Part shown: positions 43,072 to 51,610 of the stretch, piece by piece
How positions within the stretch are numbered: position 1 is the first letter of the stretch
How the letters are laid out: each line of letters starts with the position of its first letter
Source: Candidatus Pacearchaeota archaeon UBA92
GTDB taxonomy: Archaea; Nanobdellota; Nanobdellia; Pacearchaeales; GW2011-AR1
Assembly: GCA_002497285.1 (NCBI GenBank)
Contig: DANJ01000011.1
Location: 5,452-69,451 of the forward strand
Direction of reading: 5' to 3'
DNA length: 64,000 nucleotides
The notes under the pieces: generated by a model
Databases searched by the model: none
Told to the model about the DNA's origin: nothing
Seen by the model: only the letters and a program-made list of their open reading frames with translations
Made by a program: the position numbers and the translations under genes

Positions 43072-46000
43072 CTATTCTACATATATTCCAGGTCTTCCGG
43101 GTTTTACCTTCCCAGATTTCCCAGAAGGATCATATTTATTCTTATCATTAACTGCATACACCTTAACCTTTAATCCCATCTTTTCTCCCAATGCATTCTC
43201 ATCATAACTCTTCAATTCTTGAGGAAGAACATAAAGATAAATCTTCTCGGCCTTCCCTCCTTTACCTTCAACCAACTTCAAAATCTGCCCAATGTCATTA
43301 ACTGTCTTCTCCAATGCCTTATCCGCTTCTTCAATCTTGTCATCAATTTTCTTCTCATCAAACTCGGGCCAAGTAGATAAGGAAACAAAACCTTTCCCTC
43401 CAATCTTACTCCACAATTCCTCGGCAATGTGTGGACAGAAAAGTCCAAACATTTTCAAAAAACTTTCTAAGTCTTTCTTCCCAGCTCCTTCCTTTTCAAT
43501 AACTCCAAACAATTCTCTTAATTTTATAACTGCAAGATTATACTTCATATTTTCAATATCAATTCCAATTGTCCTTATTCCCTTATTCACATAATGTTCC
43601 AATTTCTTACTACTCTTTCCTAACTTCAAATCAGAGAAATAATCCCAAACTTTCAAAACAAATCTTAAACTTCCCTGTGCTCCTTCCTCGCTCCAGCTGA
43701 AATCCTTATCCGGCCCTGCAACAGATACCAAAAACAATCGGACTCCATCAACCCCATATTTCTTTGCAGCAATTTCAGGAACAATCACATTTCCCAAGGA
43801 TTTTGACATCTTTTTCCCATCTTCTCCATAAATGAACCCCTGTGTGAAAAGCCTTTTTGCTGGTTCTCTTACACTTACCAAACCCAAGTCGCTCAAAAAC
43901 TTTGTATAAAATCTGAAATAGATGTCATGCATCGTCGCATGCTCCTTTCCTCCGATATATAGGTCAATAGGCATCCAGTAATCAGCCTTCTTTTTCTCAA
44001 ATATTTTATTTTTATTTTTAGAATCCAGATATCTTAAGAAATACCAGCTGCTGTCAACAAAAGTATCCATCGTGTCAGTCTCTCTCCTTCCCATTTTACC
44101 GCACTTCCAGCATTTCACATTTACAAAATTATTATTTCCTTTCAAGGGATTTTCAACACCTTGAAACTTAATATTTTCAGGCAACTTCACTGGCAAATCT
44201 TTCTCTCTAACGGGCTGAATTCCGCAATTATCGCAATAGATAATTGGAATTGGAGTTCCCCAAAATCTCTGCCTACTTATCAGCCAGTCCCGTAACTTAT
44301 ATGCAACCTTCTTTCTCCCAAGCCCTTTCTCATTCAATGCAATTGTAATATGTTCCTTTGCCTCTTCAGACGACAAGCCGGAAAATCCCTCGCTATTAAT
44401 CAACTTGCCATAAACTACATAAGCTTCCTTACTCACATCACCTTCAATGACTTGCTTTATCTTTAAACCATACTTCTTAGCAAAATCCCAATCACGGGCA
44501 TCATGCGCAGGCACACCCATCACAATGCCAGAGCCATAATCAGAAACAACAAAATTCCCTGTCCAGATTGGTATTCTTTCCCCTGTCAGAGGATGCTTAG
44601 CATAACTGCCTGTAAATACGCCTTCCTTATTCATCCTATCCCTGTCTTCATCTTTCGTACTCTTGACCTTCTTCAAAAACGCCTCAACTTCCCTCTTCCT
44701 GTCAGACGTAACAAGACTCATCAGTTCAGGATGCTGCGCAGAAACAACTAAAAATGTAGCGCCAAATAAAGTGTCAACTCGCGTTGTAAATACTTTCCAC
44801 TTTTTACCAGAAACGATTTCATTTAGTAATTCAGGGAATTCTTTTGTCCCCATCTGCCTATCCAAAAAATGTCCTCTTTCATCCAACCTTATTAGTTTAG
44901 CACCCAAATCCCTTGCATATTTTTCTGCATTTTCAATCCTATGCACCTCATCATTCGAAATAAATATTGAAATTTCATCAACATTATCTTTTATCTTTGC
45001 ATTCAAATTAAAATCGTAAAGCCCAGAATTTAGAACCTTATAGGCTTTCTTGTGTTTTCCACCAGGGGCAACTAAAATCAATTTATTGATTTTCTTATTA
45101 GTCTCACTTAACCACCGAAGCAAAAAAGCTCCTCCTGCAGAATGCCCTATTAATATACTTCTCTCATCAATCTGTTTGTTTAGCTTTTCTAGTTCTGCCT
45201 TCCACTCATTATACTTAGGTGTGCTTACGTGAGGCATCAAAGGAACAAAAGTCTTTATTCCTTTTCTTTCTAATTTATCCTTTATCCAAGTTAGCCAATG
45301 CCTTTCATTTATAGTCTCTTCTCTACCACTAGCAGCAAACCCATGAATAATTATAGCATTAGAAATTTTTTTCTCATCTCCGACCTCAAAATCAACCTCC
45401 GTCCCTTCTGACTTCCCGATCCAATTTCTCTGTAAAGTCTTAATCATCTCAGGCCATTCATCCAGCTTGTCCAAGCCAGAAAGCAATTCATCGGCATAAT
45501 CCGTAGTCTTTAGAAACCACTGCTCCAATTGTTTTACTTCAACATTCGTATCTTCATGTCTCCAGCATTTGCCATCAACAACCTGTTCATTCGCCAATAC
45601 CGTATTGCACTTAGGGCAGAAATTTACGCCCGCTTTCTTCCTATATGCTAATCCCGATTCAAGCATCTTCAAAAATATCCACTGATCCCATTTATAGTAA
45701 GCAGGATCATGGCTCTTCAGCATCCTGTCCCAGTCATAAGACAGCCCGAAGCCTTTCATCTGTTTTATAAAATTCTTAATGGCCTCATCAGTAAACTTCC
45801 TTGGATGGCTCTTGTTTTTTATAGCGGCATTTTCAGCTGGCAACCCAAAAGAATCAAAGCCCATTGGATGCATTACATTGTATCCTTGCATTCTCTTAAA
45901 CCTGGCAAAAATATCTCCTATTGTATAGATGAAAGCGTGCCCCATATGCAACCCAGATCCAGAGGGATAAGGATATTGTTCCAGGACATAAAACTTCTTC

Positions 46001-46101
46001 TTACCTTTTACATTATCCTTGGCAACAAACGCTTTACCTTTCTCCCATTTTCCCTGCCATTTTTTCTCTATTGCCTTAAAATTAATCATCTTCTTAACCA
46101 T
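43072..46101 (-). CDS. leuS: Leucyl-tRNA synthetase with inserted serine hydrolase
   Basis: This 1,009-residue enzyme is a bacterial-type LeuRS: YPYPSGSGLHMGHAF with the HIGH-like motif (52-55), NVMHPMGFDSFGLPAE, a zinc-binding CPKC, VFTTRVDTLFG and GVPAHDARDWDFA of the CP1 editing domain, a second C4 zinc site, and KMSKS. Between EVDFEV (240) and KVFTT (436) lies an extra block of about 190 residues (243-432) that is a full alpha/beta hydrolase: IIIHGF, GHSAGG (Ser321), SNDE (Asp384) and GHF (His411). That block is absent in standard LeuRS of about 820-870 residues. It closely resembles the neighbouring gene, whose stop overlaps this start by one base. Confidence 0.95.
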   Translation of the reverse strand: MVKKMINFKAIEKKWQGKWEKGKAFVAKDNVKGKKKFYVLEQYPYPSGSGLHMGHAFIYTIGDIFARFKRMQGYNVMHPMGFDSFGLPAENAAIKNKSHPRKFTDEAIKNFIKQMKGFGLSYDWDRMLKSHDPAYYKWDQWIFLKMLESGLAYRKKAGVNFCPKCNTVLANEQVVDGKCWRHEDTNVEVKQLEQWFLKTTDYADELLSGLDKLDEWPEMIKTLQRNWIGKSEGTEVDFEVGDEKKISNAIIIHGFAASGREETINERHWLTWIKDKLERKGIKTFVPLMPHVSTPKYNEWKAELEKLNKQIDERSILIGHSAGGAFLLRWLSETNKKINKLILVAPGGKHKKAYKVLNSGLYDFNLNAKIKDNVDEISIFISNDEVHRIENAEKYARDLGAKLIRLDERGHFLDRQMGTKEFPELLNEIVSGKKWKVFTTRVDTLFGATFLVVSAQHPELMSLVTSDRKREVEAFLKKVKSTKDEDRDRMNKEGVFTGSYAKHPLTGERIPIWTGNFVVSDYGSGIVMGVPAHDARDWDFAKKYGLKIKQVIEGDVSKEAYVVYGKLINSEGFSGLSSEEAKEHITIALNEKGLGRKKVAYKLRDWLISRQRFWGTPIPIIYCDNCGIQPVREKDLPVKLPENIKFQGVENPLKGNNNFVNVKCWKCGKMGRRETDTMDTFVDSSWYFLRYLDSKNKNKIFEKKKADYWMPIDLYIGGKEHATMHDIYFRFYTKFLSDLGLVSVREPAKRLFTQGFIYGEDGKKMSKSLGNVIVPEIAAKKYGVDGVRLFLVSVAGPDKDFSWSEEGAQGSLRFVLKVWDYFSDLKLGKSSKKLEHYVNKGIRTIGIDIENMKYNLAVIKLRELFGVIEKEGAGKKDLESFLKMFGLFCPHIAEELWSKIGGKGFVSLSTWPEFDEKKIDDKIEEADKALEKTVNDIGQILKLVEGKGGKAEKIYLYVLPQELKSYDENALGEKMGLKVKVYAVNDKNKYDPSGKSGKVKPGRPGIYVE

Positions 46102-46676
46102 TATTCTAATATTGCCTCCAACAATTCTGGAAATTCTTCAGTCCCCATATCTTCTAAACAATAATGCCCATTACCTTTTAATTCTACCAATTTTCCTCCA
46201 AGGGCATCATGAAAGATTTTAGCACTTTTCTTCCCATCTTCCTCTTCATCGTCAGAAGTGAATATGGTTATCTTTGCAACATTCTTTTTGATTTCTGGAT
46301 TTATCTGATAATTATAAAATTTCTTCTTTAATTCTAATCGTTCTCCTTCGCCATAAGGAATTTTCCAAGGAGCCACCAAAATTAATTTTTTAACCTTCTT
46401 GTCAATATCTCCAAGCCACCTTACTAAAAAAGCGGCCCCACAACTATGGCCAACCAAAACGGTATCTTCATTAATTTCTAACTTACTAAACCCCTCTTTC
46501 CAAATTTCATAATCAGCTCTCCAAGGATTGGGCATATGGGGTGCTTCTACTTCTATACCGCCCTTCTCCAATTTTTTCTTTACCCAAGGAATCCAGTGTT
46601 TATCATAAGTCCTTTCTTCGAGACTCATGGCTTTTTCTTCATCATAAGGACAACCGTGTAGTATTATCACATTCAT
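46101..46676 (-). CDS. RBBP9/YdeN-like serine hydrolase
   Basis: From ATG 46676 (MNVIILHG) the protein has 191 residues with the RBBP9-type fold: ILHG oxyanion strand, nucleophile in GHSCGAAFLVRWL, the acid in TSDDEEE and the His in GNGHYCLED. It is similar along its whole length to the block inserted in LeuRS (for example KKLILVAP and the closing EEFPELLEAI). The two genes are coupled by a one-base overlap. RBBP9-family proteins are small serine hydrolases; the natural substrate is unknown. Confidence 0.88.
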   Translation of the reverse strand: MNVIILHGCPYDEEKAMSLEERTYDKHWIPWVKKKLEKGGIEVEAPHMPNPWRADYEIWKEGFSKLEINEDTVLVGHSCGAAFLVRWLGDIDKKVKKLILVAPWKIPYGEGERLELKKKFYNYQINPEIKKNVAKITIFTSDDEEEDGKKSAKIFHDALGGKLVELKGNGHYCLEDMGTEEFPELLEAILE

Positions 46677-46751
46677 ACATACATCAAAACCAGCTGAATT
46701 ATAAAACTTTCCAATCGCCAACCTTAAATATCCTAAATCCTAAATATAACT

Positions 46752-47264
46752 ATGATACAAGCATATATGTCGGGAGACAAAATAACAAGTAATCAGGCGT
46801 CCGCATTCTCTCTTCATGAAAAGTCGCACTTCGGAGAAAAGAAATCGGGAAAAATAGAATACTCTCCAGTTGAAGCCCTCTTCCTACTTAAAGAAGAAAA
46901 AATACAAATAACTCAAAATAAAAAGTTAATCTCTGAAGAGCAGTTAATAAAAAAGCTTAAAAGTAAGGACAAAAGAATAGAACTCAAATTACCCGCATTC
47001 TCAGATTTAAGAAAAAAAGGATATGTCCTAAAAACAGCCCTCAAGTTTGGAGCAGACTTCAGGGTATATGAAAAAGGCATAAAGCCCGGAGAAGATCACG
47101 CTCTCTGGCTAATGCAATGCGTGAAAGAATCTGCAACATTCACCTGGCAGGATTTTGCAGCCAAAAACCGTGTTGCCCATTCAGCAAGAAAGAACCTGGT
47201 AATCGCAATAATTGATGACGAAGACGACGTTACTTATTACAAAGTTGAGTGGATGAAACCATAA
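46752..47264 (+). CDS. endA: tRNA-splicing endonuclease
   Basis: This 170-residue protein is a compact EndA with the catalytic triad: Tyr106 in FGADFRVYEKG, His116 in GEDHALWL and Lys147 in HSARKNLV. The spacings (10 and 31 residues) match those of the known archaeal enzyme. The length fits the homotetrameric type. It removes introns from pre-tRNA at bulge-helix-bulge structures. A TATA-like ATATAAC element lies just upstream, and the gene is divergent from the serine hydrolase gene. Confidence 0.95.
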   Translation: MIQAYMSGDKITSNQASAFSLHEKSHFGEKKSGKIEYSPVEALFLLKEEKIQITQNKKLISEEQLIKKLKSKDKRIELKLPAFSDLRKKGYVLKTALKFGADFRVYEKGIKPGEDHALWLMQCVKESATFTWQDFAAKNRVAHSARKNLVIAIIDDEDDVTYYKVEWMKP

Positions 47265-47298
47265 CAATATTAATAAACCTGAACAATATTTCTTCATT

Positions 47299-48285
47299 AT
47301 GCCTGATTTACAAAAAGTGGGAGATACAAAAAATAGGATTTTATCAATAATTAAAAACAAGGGCCCTTCCTATCCTGCACAGGTATCAAAAGAAGCAGGA
47401 GTTTCCCCTTTATTCACTGCAGCGTTCCTTTCAGAACTTGTAAAAGACAGACAATTAAAAATGAGTAGTATGAAAGTAGGAAGCTCGCCAATTTATTACG
47501 CTCCTGGTCAAGAGCCACAATTAGAAAATTTTGTAAAATATTTAAATTCGAAAGAAAGAGAAGCTTTTGAAAAGCTAAAAAACTCAGAGGTGGTAGAAGA
47601 TTTATCCCAACAACCAGCCATTAGAGTTGCCCTAAGAAATATCAATGATTTTGCAGTTCCAATAAACGTCCGTATTGATGGAGAAACAAAACTTTTTTGG
47701 AGGCATTTCCAATTCCCTGAATCACAAACAAGAGACAGAATTAGAGAACTCTTATCTCCTTCAAATATTATAAGACCAAAACAAAAAGAAACAGTCCTGG
47801 TTCAAGTTAAGGAAGAGCCTAAAAAAGAAGAAACTATTCCAACGCAGACAGAAACTGCAATCAAAGAGACAAAATCACAAATAGAACCTCTGATAAAAGA
47901 GACAGAAAGAAAAGTAGAGAAAATAATAGAAAAACCCATAAAAATAAAATCTAAAAAAGAAAAAATAATCTCTTCAGAATTTGCAGAGTCTGTAAAAGAC
48001 TACCTAGCTACAAAAGATGTAGAGATATTAGAAGAAGTAATGGTAAAAAAGAAAGAATTTGTGGCAAAAGTCCGCACAGATGAATCCTTTGGCAAACAAG
48101 AATTCTACCTCATAGCAAAAGACAAAAAAAAGATTAATCAGGACGATTTAACCCTAGCAATCCAACATGCCCAGTCTCAAAGAATGCCTGCCCTATTTCT
48201 CTCTCCTGGCTCTTTAGACGCCAATGCCTCCTCTTATATCCAAGAATGGAAAAATGTAATAAAATTCAACAAGGTTAAGATTTGA
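47299..48285 (+). CDS. Winged-helix protein with C-terminal endonuclease-like domain
   Basis: This 328-residue protein starts with a winged helix (about 5-70: ILSIIKNKGPSYPAQVSKEAG), a beta-rich middle, a Lys/Glu-rich linker (about 170-230), and a C-terminal domain (about 235-328) whose strands and EILEEVMVKKKEFVAKV resemble a restriction-endonuclease-like fold. The name of this family is unknown to me, though similar proteins occur in DPANN genomes. It may bind nucleic acid. The TGA stop overlaps the TTG start of the next gene. Confidence 0.65.
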   Translation: MPDLQKVGDTKNRILSIIKNKGPSYPAQVSKEAGVSPLFTAAFLSELVKDRQLKMSSMKVGSSPIYYAPGQEPQLENFVKYLNSKEREAFEKLKNSEVVEDLSQQPAIRVALRNINDFAVPINVRIDGETKLFWRHFQFPESQTRDRIRELLSPSNIIRPKQKETVLVQVKEEPKKEETIPTQTETAIKETKSQIEPLIKETERKVEKIIEKPIKIKSKKEKIISSEFAESVKDYLATKDVEILEEVMVKKKEFVAKVRTDESFGKQEFYLIAKDKKKINQDDLTLAIQHAQSQRMPALFLSPGSLDANASSYIQEWKNVIKFNKVKI

Positions 48286-48617
48286 TACTAAACTATGGTC
48301 CTAAAACAATCTTTCTCATTTTGATAGCCCTAGCAGTTGTCCTAGAAGTAACAGGCGACATATATTTCAAAAAATACTCAATAGAAAATAAAAATGTTCT
48401 ACTTTTTATAGGATTAATAGTTTACTTCTTAGGCTCTATCTTTTGGGCAATATCCCTAAAATACGAGCTATTGTCAAAATCAATAACCCTATTTACAATA
48501 CTCAACCTAATTATCGTTTTAGCTGTAGGTGTACTAATTTTTAATGAACAAATATCCGATATAAATAAAATTGGAATAGTGCTAGGAATAATAAGTGTGG
48601 CACTTATGGAGATATAA
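48282..48617 (+). CDS. Small multidrug-resistance/EamA-like transporter
   Basis: This 111-residue protein has four hydrophobic helices and the SMR-like start LIALAVVLEVTGDIYFKKYS, with the membrane Glu in the first helix. It starts with TTG, overlapping the previous TGA stop. SMR proteins act as dimers and exchange protons for cationic compounds, but related small proteins have other substrates. Specificity unknown. Confidence 0.72.
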   Translation: MILNYGPKTIFLILIALAVVLEVTGDIYFKKYSIENKNVLLFIGLIVYFLGSIFWAISLKYELLSKSITLFTILNLIIVLAVGVLIFNEQISDINKIGIVLGIISVALMEI

Positions 48618-48655
48618 CTCGCAAAGTTTAAATACCACATTTTCAAACTCTAAAC

Positions 48656-48868
48656 ATGGGAAAAATAAAATCAGCTATGATAAAGAGAGCAGCTCATCAG
48701 ATGATGAAAGAAGAGAATACATTCACAACAGAGTTTAATACAAATAAGAAACTCTTAGGCGACACTATGCCGAGCAAGAAAAACAGAAACAAGATAGCTG
48801 GCTATATAGCTAGACTAAAGAGAGTAGAAAAAAGAAAAAAAATAATCGTAGCTGCTAAAGATGATTGA
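48656..48868 (+). CDS. rps17e: Ribosomal protein S17e
   Basis: This 70-residue protein matches archaeal S17e: MGKIKSAMIKRAAHQMM, TEFNTNKKLLGD, and RNKIAGYIARLKRVEKRK. A component of the small ribosomal subunit present in archaea and eukaryotes. A TATA-like TTTAAATA element lies about 30 bases upstream. It overlaps the Alba gene by eight bases. Confidence 0.95.
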   Translation: MGKIKSAMIKRAAHQMMKEENTFTTEFNTNKKLLGDTMPSKKNRNKIAGYIARLKRVEKRKKIIVAAKDD

Positions 48869-49163
48869 AGAAAACAATGAAAAGAACATTGTATTTGTAG
48901 GAAATAAACAAGTTATGAATTATGTTACTAGTGCAGTCATGCAATTAAAAACCGGTTCTCCAAATGTAATAATCAAGGCAAGGGGAAAATTCATATCTAA
49001 AGCTGTAGATGTTGCAGAAGTTCTCAGAAAAAGATTTCTTAAGGACTTATCCCCAACAATAGAGGATATTAAAATAGATACAGAAGAGTATGATAAAGAG
49101 GGAAAAACCATAAAAGTCTCAACAATAGACATAATAATTGCCAAAGCTAGTTCTCTTTCTTAA
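48861..49163 (+). CDS. albA: Alba chromatin protein
   Basis: This 100-residue protein has the Alba fold: NIVFVGNKQVMNYVTSAVMQL, IIKARGKFISKAVDVAEVLR with the DNA-contacting Lys and the acetylatable-loop region, and TVSTIDIIIAK-like final strand (KVSTIDIIIAKAS). Alba binds double-stranded DNA and RNA as a dimer. Eight-base overlap with the S17e gene indicates one transcript. Confidence 0.95.
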   Translation: MIEENNEKNIVFVGNKQVMNYVTSAVMQLKTGSPNVIIKARGKFISKAVDVAEVLRKRFLKDLSPTIEDIKIDTEEYDKEGKTIKVSTIDIIIAKASSLS

Positions 49164-49201
49164 TCCAACAAACTTAAAAACCATTTTTTGCTTCTAATTT
49201 T

Positions 49202-49274
49202 GGCTCTGTAGCTTAGTGGTTAAAGCGCCTGTCTCATACGCAGGAGATCGAGAGTTCAATTCTCTCCAGAGCCA
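49202..49274 (+). tRNA. tRNA-Met (CAT anticodon)
   Basis: GGCTCTG pairs with CAGAGCC at the ends, the D-arm and T-arm (AGAG, TTCAATT, CTCT) are regular, and the anticodon loop CTCATAC gives CAT. It lacks the three G-C pairs of initiators, so it is an elongator Met or a tRNA-Ile2 precursor. No intron. A TATA-like TTAAAAA lies about 25 bases upstream. Confidence 0.93.
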
Positions 49275-49319
49275 TTATGGATATTAAACCTGGACTCCTA
49301 GAACCCGGAGAGGTTGTAG

Positions 49320-49337
49320 AATTCTCTCCAGAGCCAT
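49320..49337 (+). repeat. Duplicated 3' end of tRNA-Met
   Basis: AATTCTCTCCAGAGCCAT is identical to 49258-49275, the last T-arm and acceptor bases of the tRNA, at an offset of 62 bases. The preceding bases also allow a T-arm-like hairpin (GGAGAG with CTCTCC). It resembles an attachment-site remnant or a partial tRNA duplication. Confidence 0.7.
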
Positions 49338-49374
49338 CCCCAATATTTATATTCTTATTTTTCTTTCAATCAAG

Positions 49375-49587
49375 ATGAACAGACTGGAAAAAGAACTAAG
49401 ACATTATACTCTCGCCGAAAAGATCCTCTTTCTATTTAATGTATTTATAGCAATCCTAATAATCCTATTTTCAGGAAATCTCCTTCAAACAACATTTGGA
49501 AAATCAACCCTCGCACTTGGCTTAGTAATGGTAGCATTAATAACAATTCTCCGAGTATTGAAAAAATGGGGTCCTAAAAACTATTAA
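49375..49587 (+). CDS. Small two-helix membrane protein
   Basis: This 70-residue protein has hydrophobic segments at about 17-35 and 42-62, with basic ends. The gene follows the tRNA-Met remnant, with a TATA-like ATATTTATA about 25 bases upstream. It overlaps the convergent HIT gene by four bases. No family recognised. Confidence 0.65.
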   Translation: MNRLEKELRHYTLAEKILFLFNVFIAILIILFSGNLLQTTFGKSTLALGLVMVALITILRVLKKWGPKNY

Positions 49588-49934
49588 GGCTTCTCAAAAA
49601 CTTTAACCCCATCTCCCTCTTTTCTAGGAAGAACATGAAAATGCAGATGCATCACTATTTGTCCTGCAGACTTTCCATTATTAACGATTAAATTGAAACT
49701 ATCTCCAAAACCAGAATCTATCAGGCTCTTGCTAACCTCTTTAATAAAGCTCATCAATTCCTTACCAAACTTATCAGGAAATTCTGAAATCTCTTTGTAA
49801 TGAGTTTTAGGAATAATTAGACTATGTCCATCAGTCCTAGGGTTGACATCCCGAATAGCAAAAAAGTTATCACTTTCTATAAACTTTTCAGCACTGACTT
49901 CCCCTTTAACCATCTTACAAAATATGCAATTCAT
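49584..49934 (-). CDS. HIT-family hydrolase
   Basis: This 116-residue protein has the histidine triad HLHFHVLPR near the end, an N-terminal CIFCKMVKGE with a possible zinc pair, and DGHSLIIPKTHY, as in Hint/HinT nucleotide-binding proteins. These hydrolyse nucleoside phosphoramidates or adenylates. It is the last gene of a minus-strand pair with the MinD-like gene, two bases apart. Confidence 0.93.
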   Translation of the reverse strand: MNCIFCKMVKGEVSAEKFIESDNFFAIRDVNPRTDGHSLIIPKTHYKEISEFPDKFGKELMSFIKEVSKSLIDSGFGDSFNLIVNNGKSAGQIVMHLHFHVLPRKEGDGVKVFEKP

Positions 49935-49936
49935 TG

Positions 49937-50743
49937 TTAATTCTTAAAGATACTTCTATAAAAACTTTCCCTTAAAACTTCTCTATTAACTTCCTCTTTT
50001 CTCATATCTCTATTCCAGAACCATGGTTTTCTTTTCTCTTTTAAACCAACTAATGAAGCAGCCAGCTTCCCTATCTCCCTGGAAAATTGACTTCTCTTAG
50101 CATATATTGGCATTGGCACTCTTTGATACAAACTCTTAGCAACTCTTCTATCATCTTTAATCATGGCAACAACCGGAATATTAATAGACTCCTGAACCTC
50201 CTCAAGACTAACTTGAGAACTTCTTCCAAGAACACGATTAACAATTATCCCAGAAATATCTCTCCCCGATTGCCTAATTATTTTTGCAGTTTTCATACTG
50301 CAACTTAAAGTTGGATAATCTGGAGTAGAAACAATAAACAATGAATCTGAAGCAAGCATAGCAGAAGTCAATTCTTCATTCAAAGAAGGAGAAGAATCTA
50401 TAATAATAAAATCATATCCCCTTCTAATCTGAGCAATCTTTTGTTTCAGTTTCAGAGGACTGTACTCCTTATTAAACATAAAATTCCCAGGAATGACATC
50501 AACGTTATATTTCTCATGCACTGCAGCACTAACTCGAGTTCCTGCACTTGATAATACATCATGCACAGTTTTCCCAGGAGAAATTATGTCCATATGCAAT
50601 CCCAAATTTGGAGCTGAATAATTCGCATCAATAAGTAAAACTTTCTTATCAAACCTATTAGCTAATTCAACAGCCAAAGCCGCACTTAATGTCGTTTTAC
50701 CCACTCCGCCTTTCAAAGAAACCAAACTTATCACCCTTCCCAT
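49937..50743 (-). CDS. minD: MinD/ParA-like ATPase
   Basis: This 268-residue P-loop ATPase has the deviant Walker A SLKGGVGKTT (residues 8-17) with the signature Lys, the switch region DANYSAPNLG, and IIDSSPSL. These enzymes position or segregate cell components in an ATP-driven dimer cycle. The C-terminal part (after 215) is basic and may contact the membrane or a partner, but a clear amphipathic MinD-type tail is not obvious. No MinC/MinE or ParB partner is seen in the window. Confidence 0.9.
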   Translation of the reverse strand: MGRVISLVSLKGGVGKTTLSAALAVELANRFDKKVLLIDANYSAPNLGLHMDIISPGKTVHDVLSSAGTRVSAAVHEKYNVDVIPGNFMFNKEYSPLKLKQKIAQIRRGYDFIIIDSSPSLNEELTSAMLASDSLFIVSTPDYPTLSCSMKTAKIIRQSGRDISGIIVNRVLGRSSQVSLEEVQESINIPVVAMIKDDRRVAKSLYQRVPMPIYAKRSQFSREIGKLAASLVGLKEKRKPWFWNRDMRKEEVNREVLRESFYRSIFKN

Positions 50744-50779
50744 TGTATCTAAAATTCAAACTTCCTTATAAGCGTTTCC

Positions 50780-51526
50780 CTATTCAAGAAGTAGAAGCAA
50801 AGCCATGACTCCTATTCCGGCTAATAAGGCAATAAGCTGAAGAAATGCCTTTCTTATCCCGACATCCTTGTGCAATTCAGGGATTAAGTCAGCTCCTGCA
50901 ATATAAATGAATCCGCCAGCAGCAAGAGGAAGCAGGATATCTGCAATATATTCTATTCTCGTGCTCAAAATCAGACCTATGACTGCGCCAAGAACTGCTA
51001 AAAGCGCAGAAACAAAATTCAAGAACAAAGCCTTGCCTTTAGAAAATCCTCCATGAATCATGACTCCAAAGTCTCCTATTTCTTGAGGAATCTCATGGAA
51101 GATGACTGCAAGAGTTGTAGCAATCCCGATAGGCAGAGAAACCAGATAACCGGCTGCAATTATCAAGCCATCCAGAAAATTATGGAACCCGTCTCCTATT
51201 AAATTCGTATATGCGAAAGGATGAATATGATTTTTAGTTATGGGCATATGGCAATGTTGCCAGTGTACGAACTTTTCTATAACAAAGAATAGCAAAAACC
51301 CTGCTAAAATCCAGATTGAAGAAACTAAAGAAAATCCTTCCTCTCCCATTTCAGGGATAATATGAAGAAAAACATCGCCAAATAAAGCCCCAGCAGAAAA
51401 AGCAAGCAGATAGATTAAAACGACTTTAAGCTTGCTGGAGGAAATGCCCAGGATAATTACTCCGACAAGTGAGACAATGCTAACGACTAACACACTGGTC
51501 AGAGTGTAAAACCATGCTTCTAACAT
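50780..51526 (-). CDS. ZIP-family metal transporter
   Basis: This 248-residue protein has about eight hydrophobic helices, a His-rich loop (HWQHCHMP, NHIHP) and the metal path motifs DGFHNFLDGLIIAA and FHEIPQEIGDFGVMIHGG. ZIP proteins import zinc, iron or other divalent metals. The gene is divergent from a NikR-like regulator gene across 84 bases that hold three phased palindromes, so metal-dependent repression is likely. Confidence 0.93.
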   Translation of the reverse strand: MLEAWFYTLTSVLVVSIVSLVGVIILGISSSKLKVVLIYLLAFSAGALFGDVFLHIIPEMGEEGFSLVSSIWILAGFLLFFVIEKFVHWQHCHMPITKNHIHPFAYTNLIGDGFHNFLDGLIIAAGYLVSLPIGIATTLAVIFHEIPQEIGDFGVMIHGGFSKGKALFLNFVSALLAVLGAVIGLILSTRIEYIADILLPLAAGGFIYIAGADLIPELHKDVGIRKAFLQLIALLAGIGVMALLLLLE

Positions 51527-51539
51527 GCACCATGTAGCT

Positions 51540-51602
51540 ATTAATAACTTTTAAACCTTTTGTTAATAACTTTAAGGAAAATATATAAATGCAGTTAATA
51601 AC
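51540..51602. promoter_or_regulatory. Three phased GTTAATAAC-type boxes in a divergent promoter
   Basis: ATTAATAAC (51540-51548), GTTAATAAC (51562-51570) and GTTAATAAC (51594-51602) start 22 and 32 bases apart, close to two and three helical turns. The unit GTTA-A-TAAC is palindromic. TATA-like elements for the transporter (TTTAAAAG, minus, about 51549-51556) and the regulator (ATATATAAA, about 51580-51589) lie between the boxes. A ribbon-helix-helix repressor binding here would block both genes. Confidence 0.65.
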
Positions 51603-51610
51603 CCATTATA

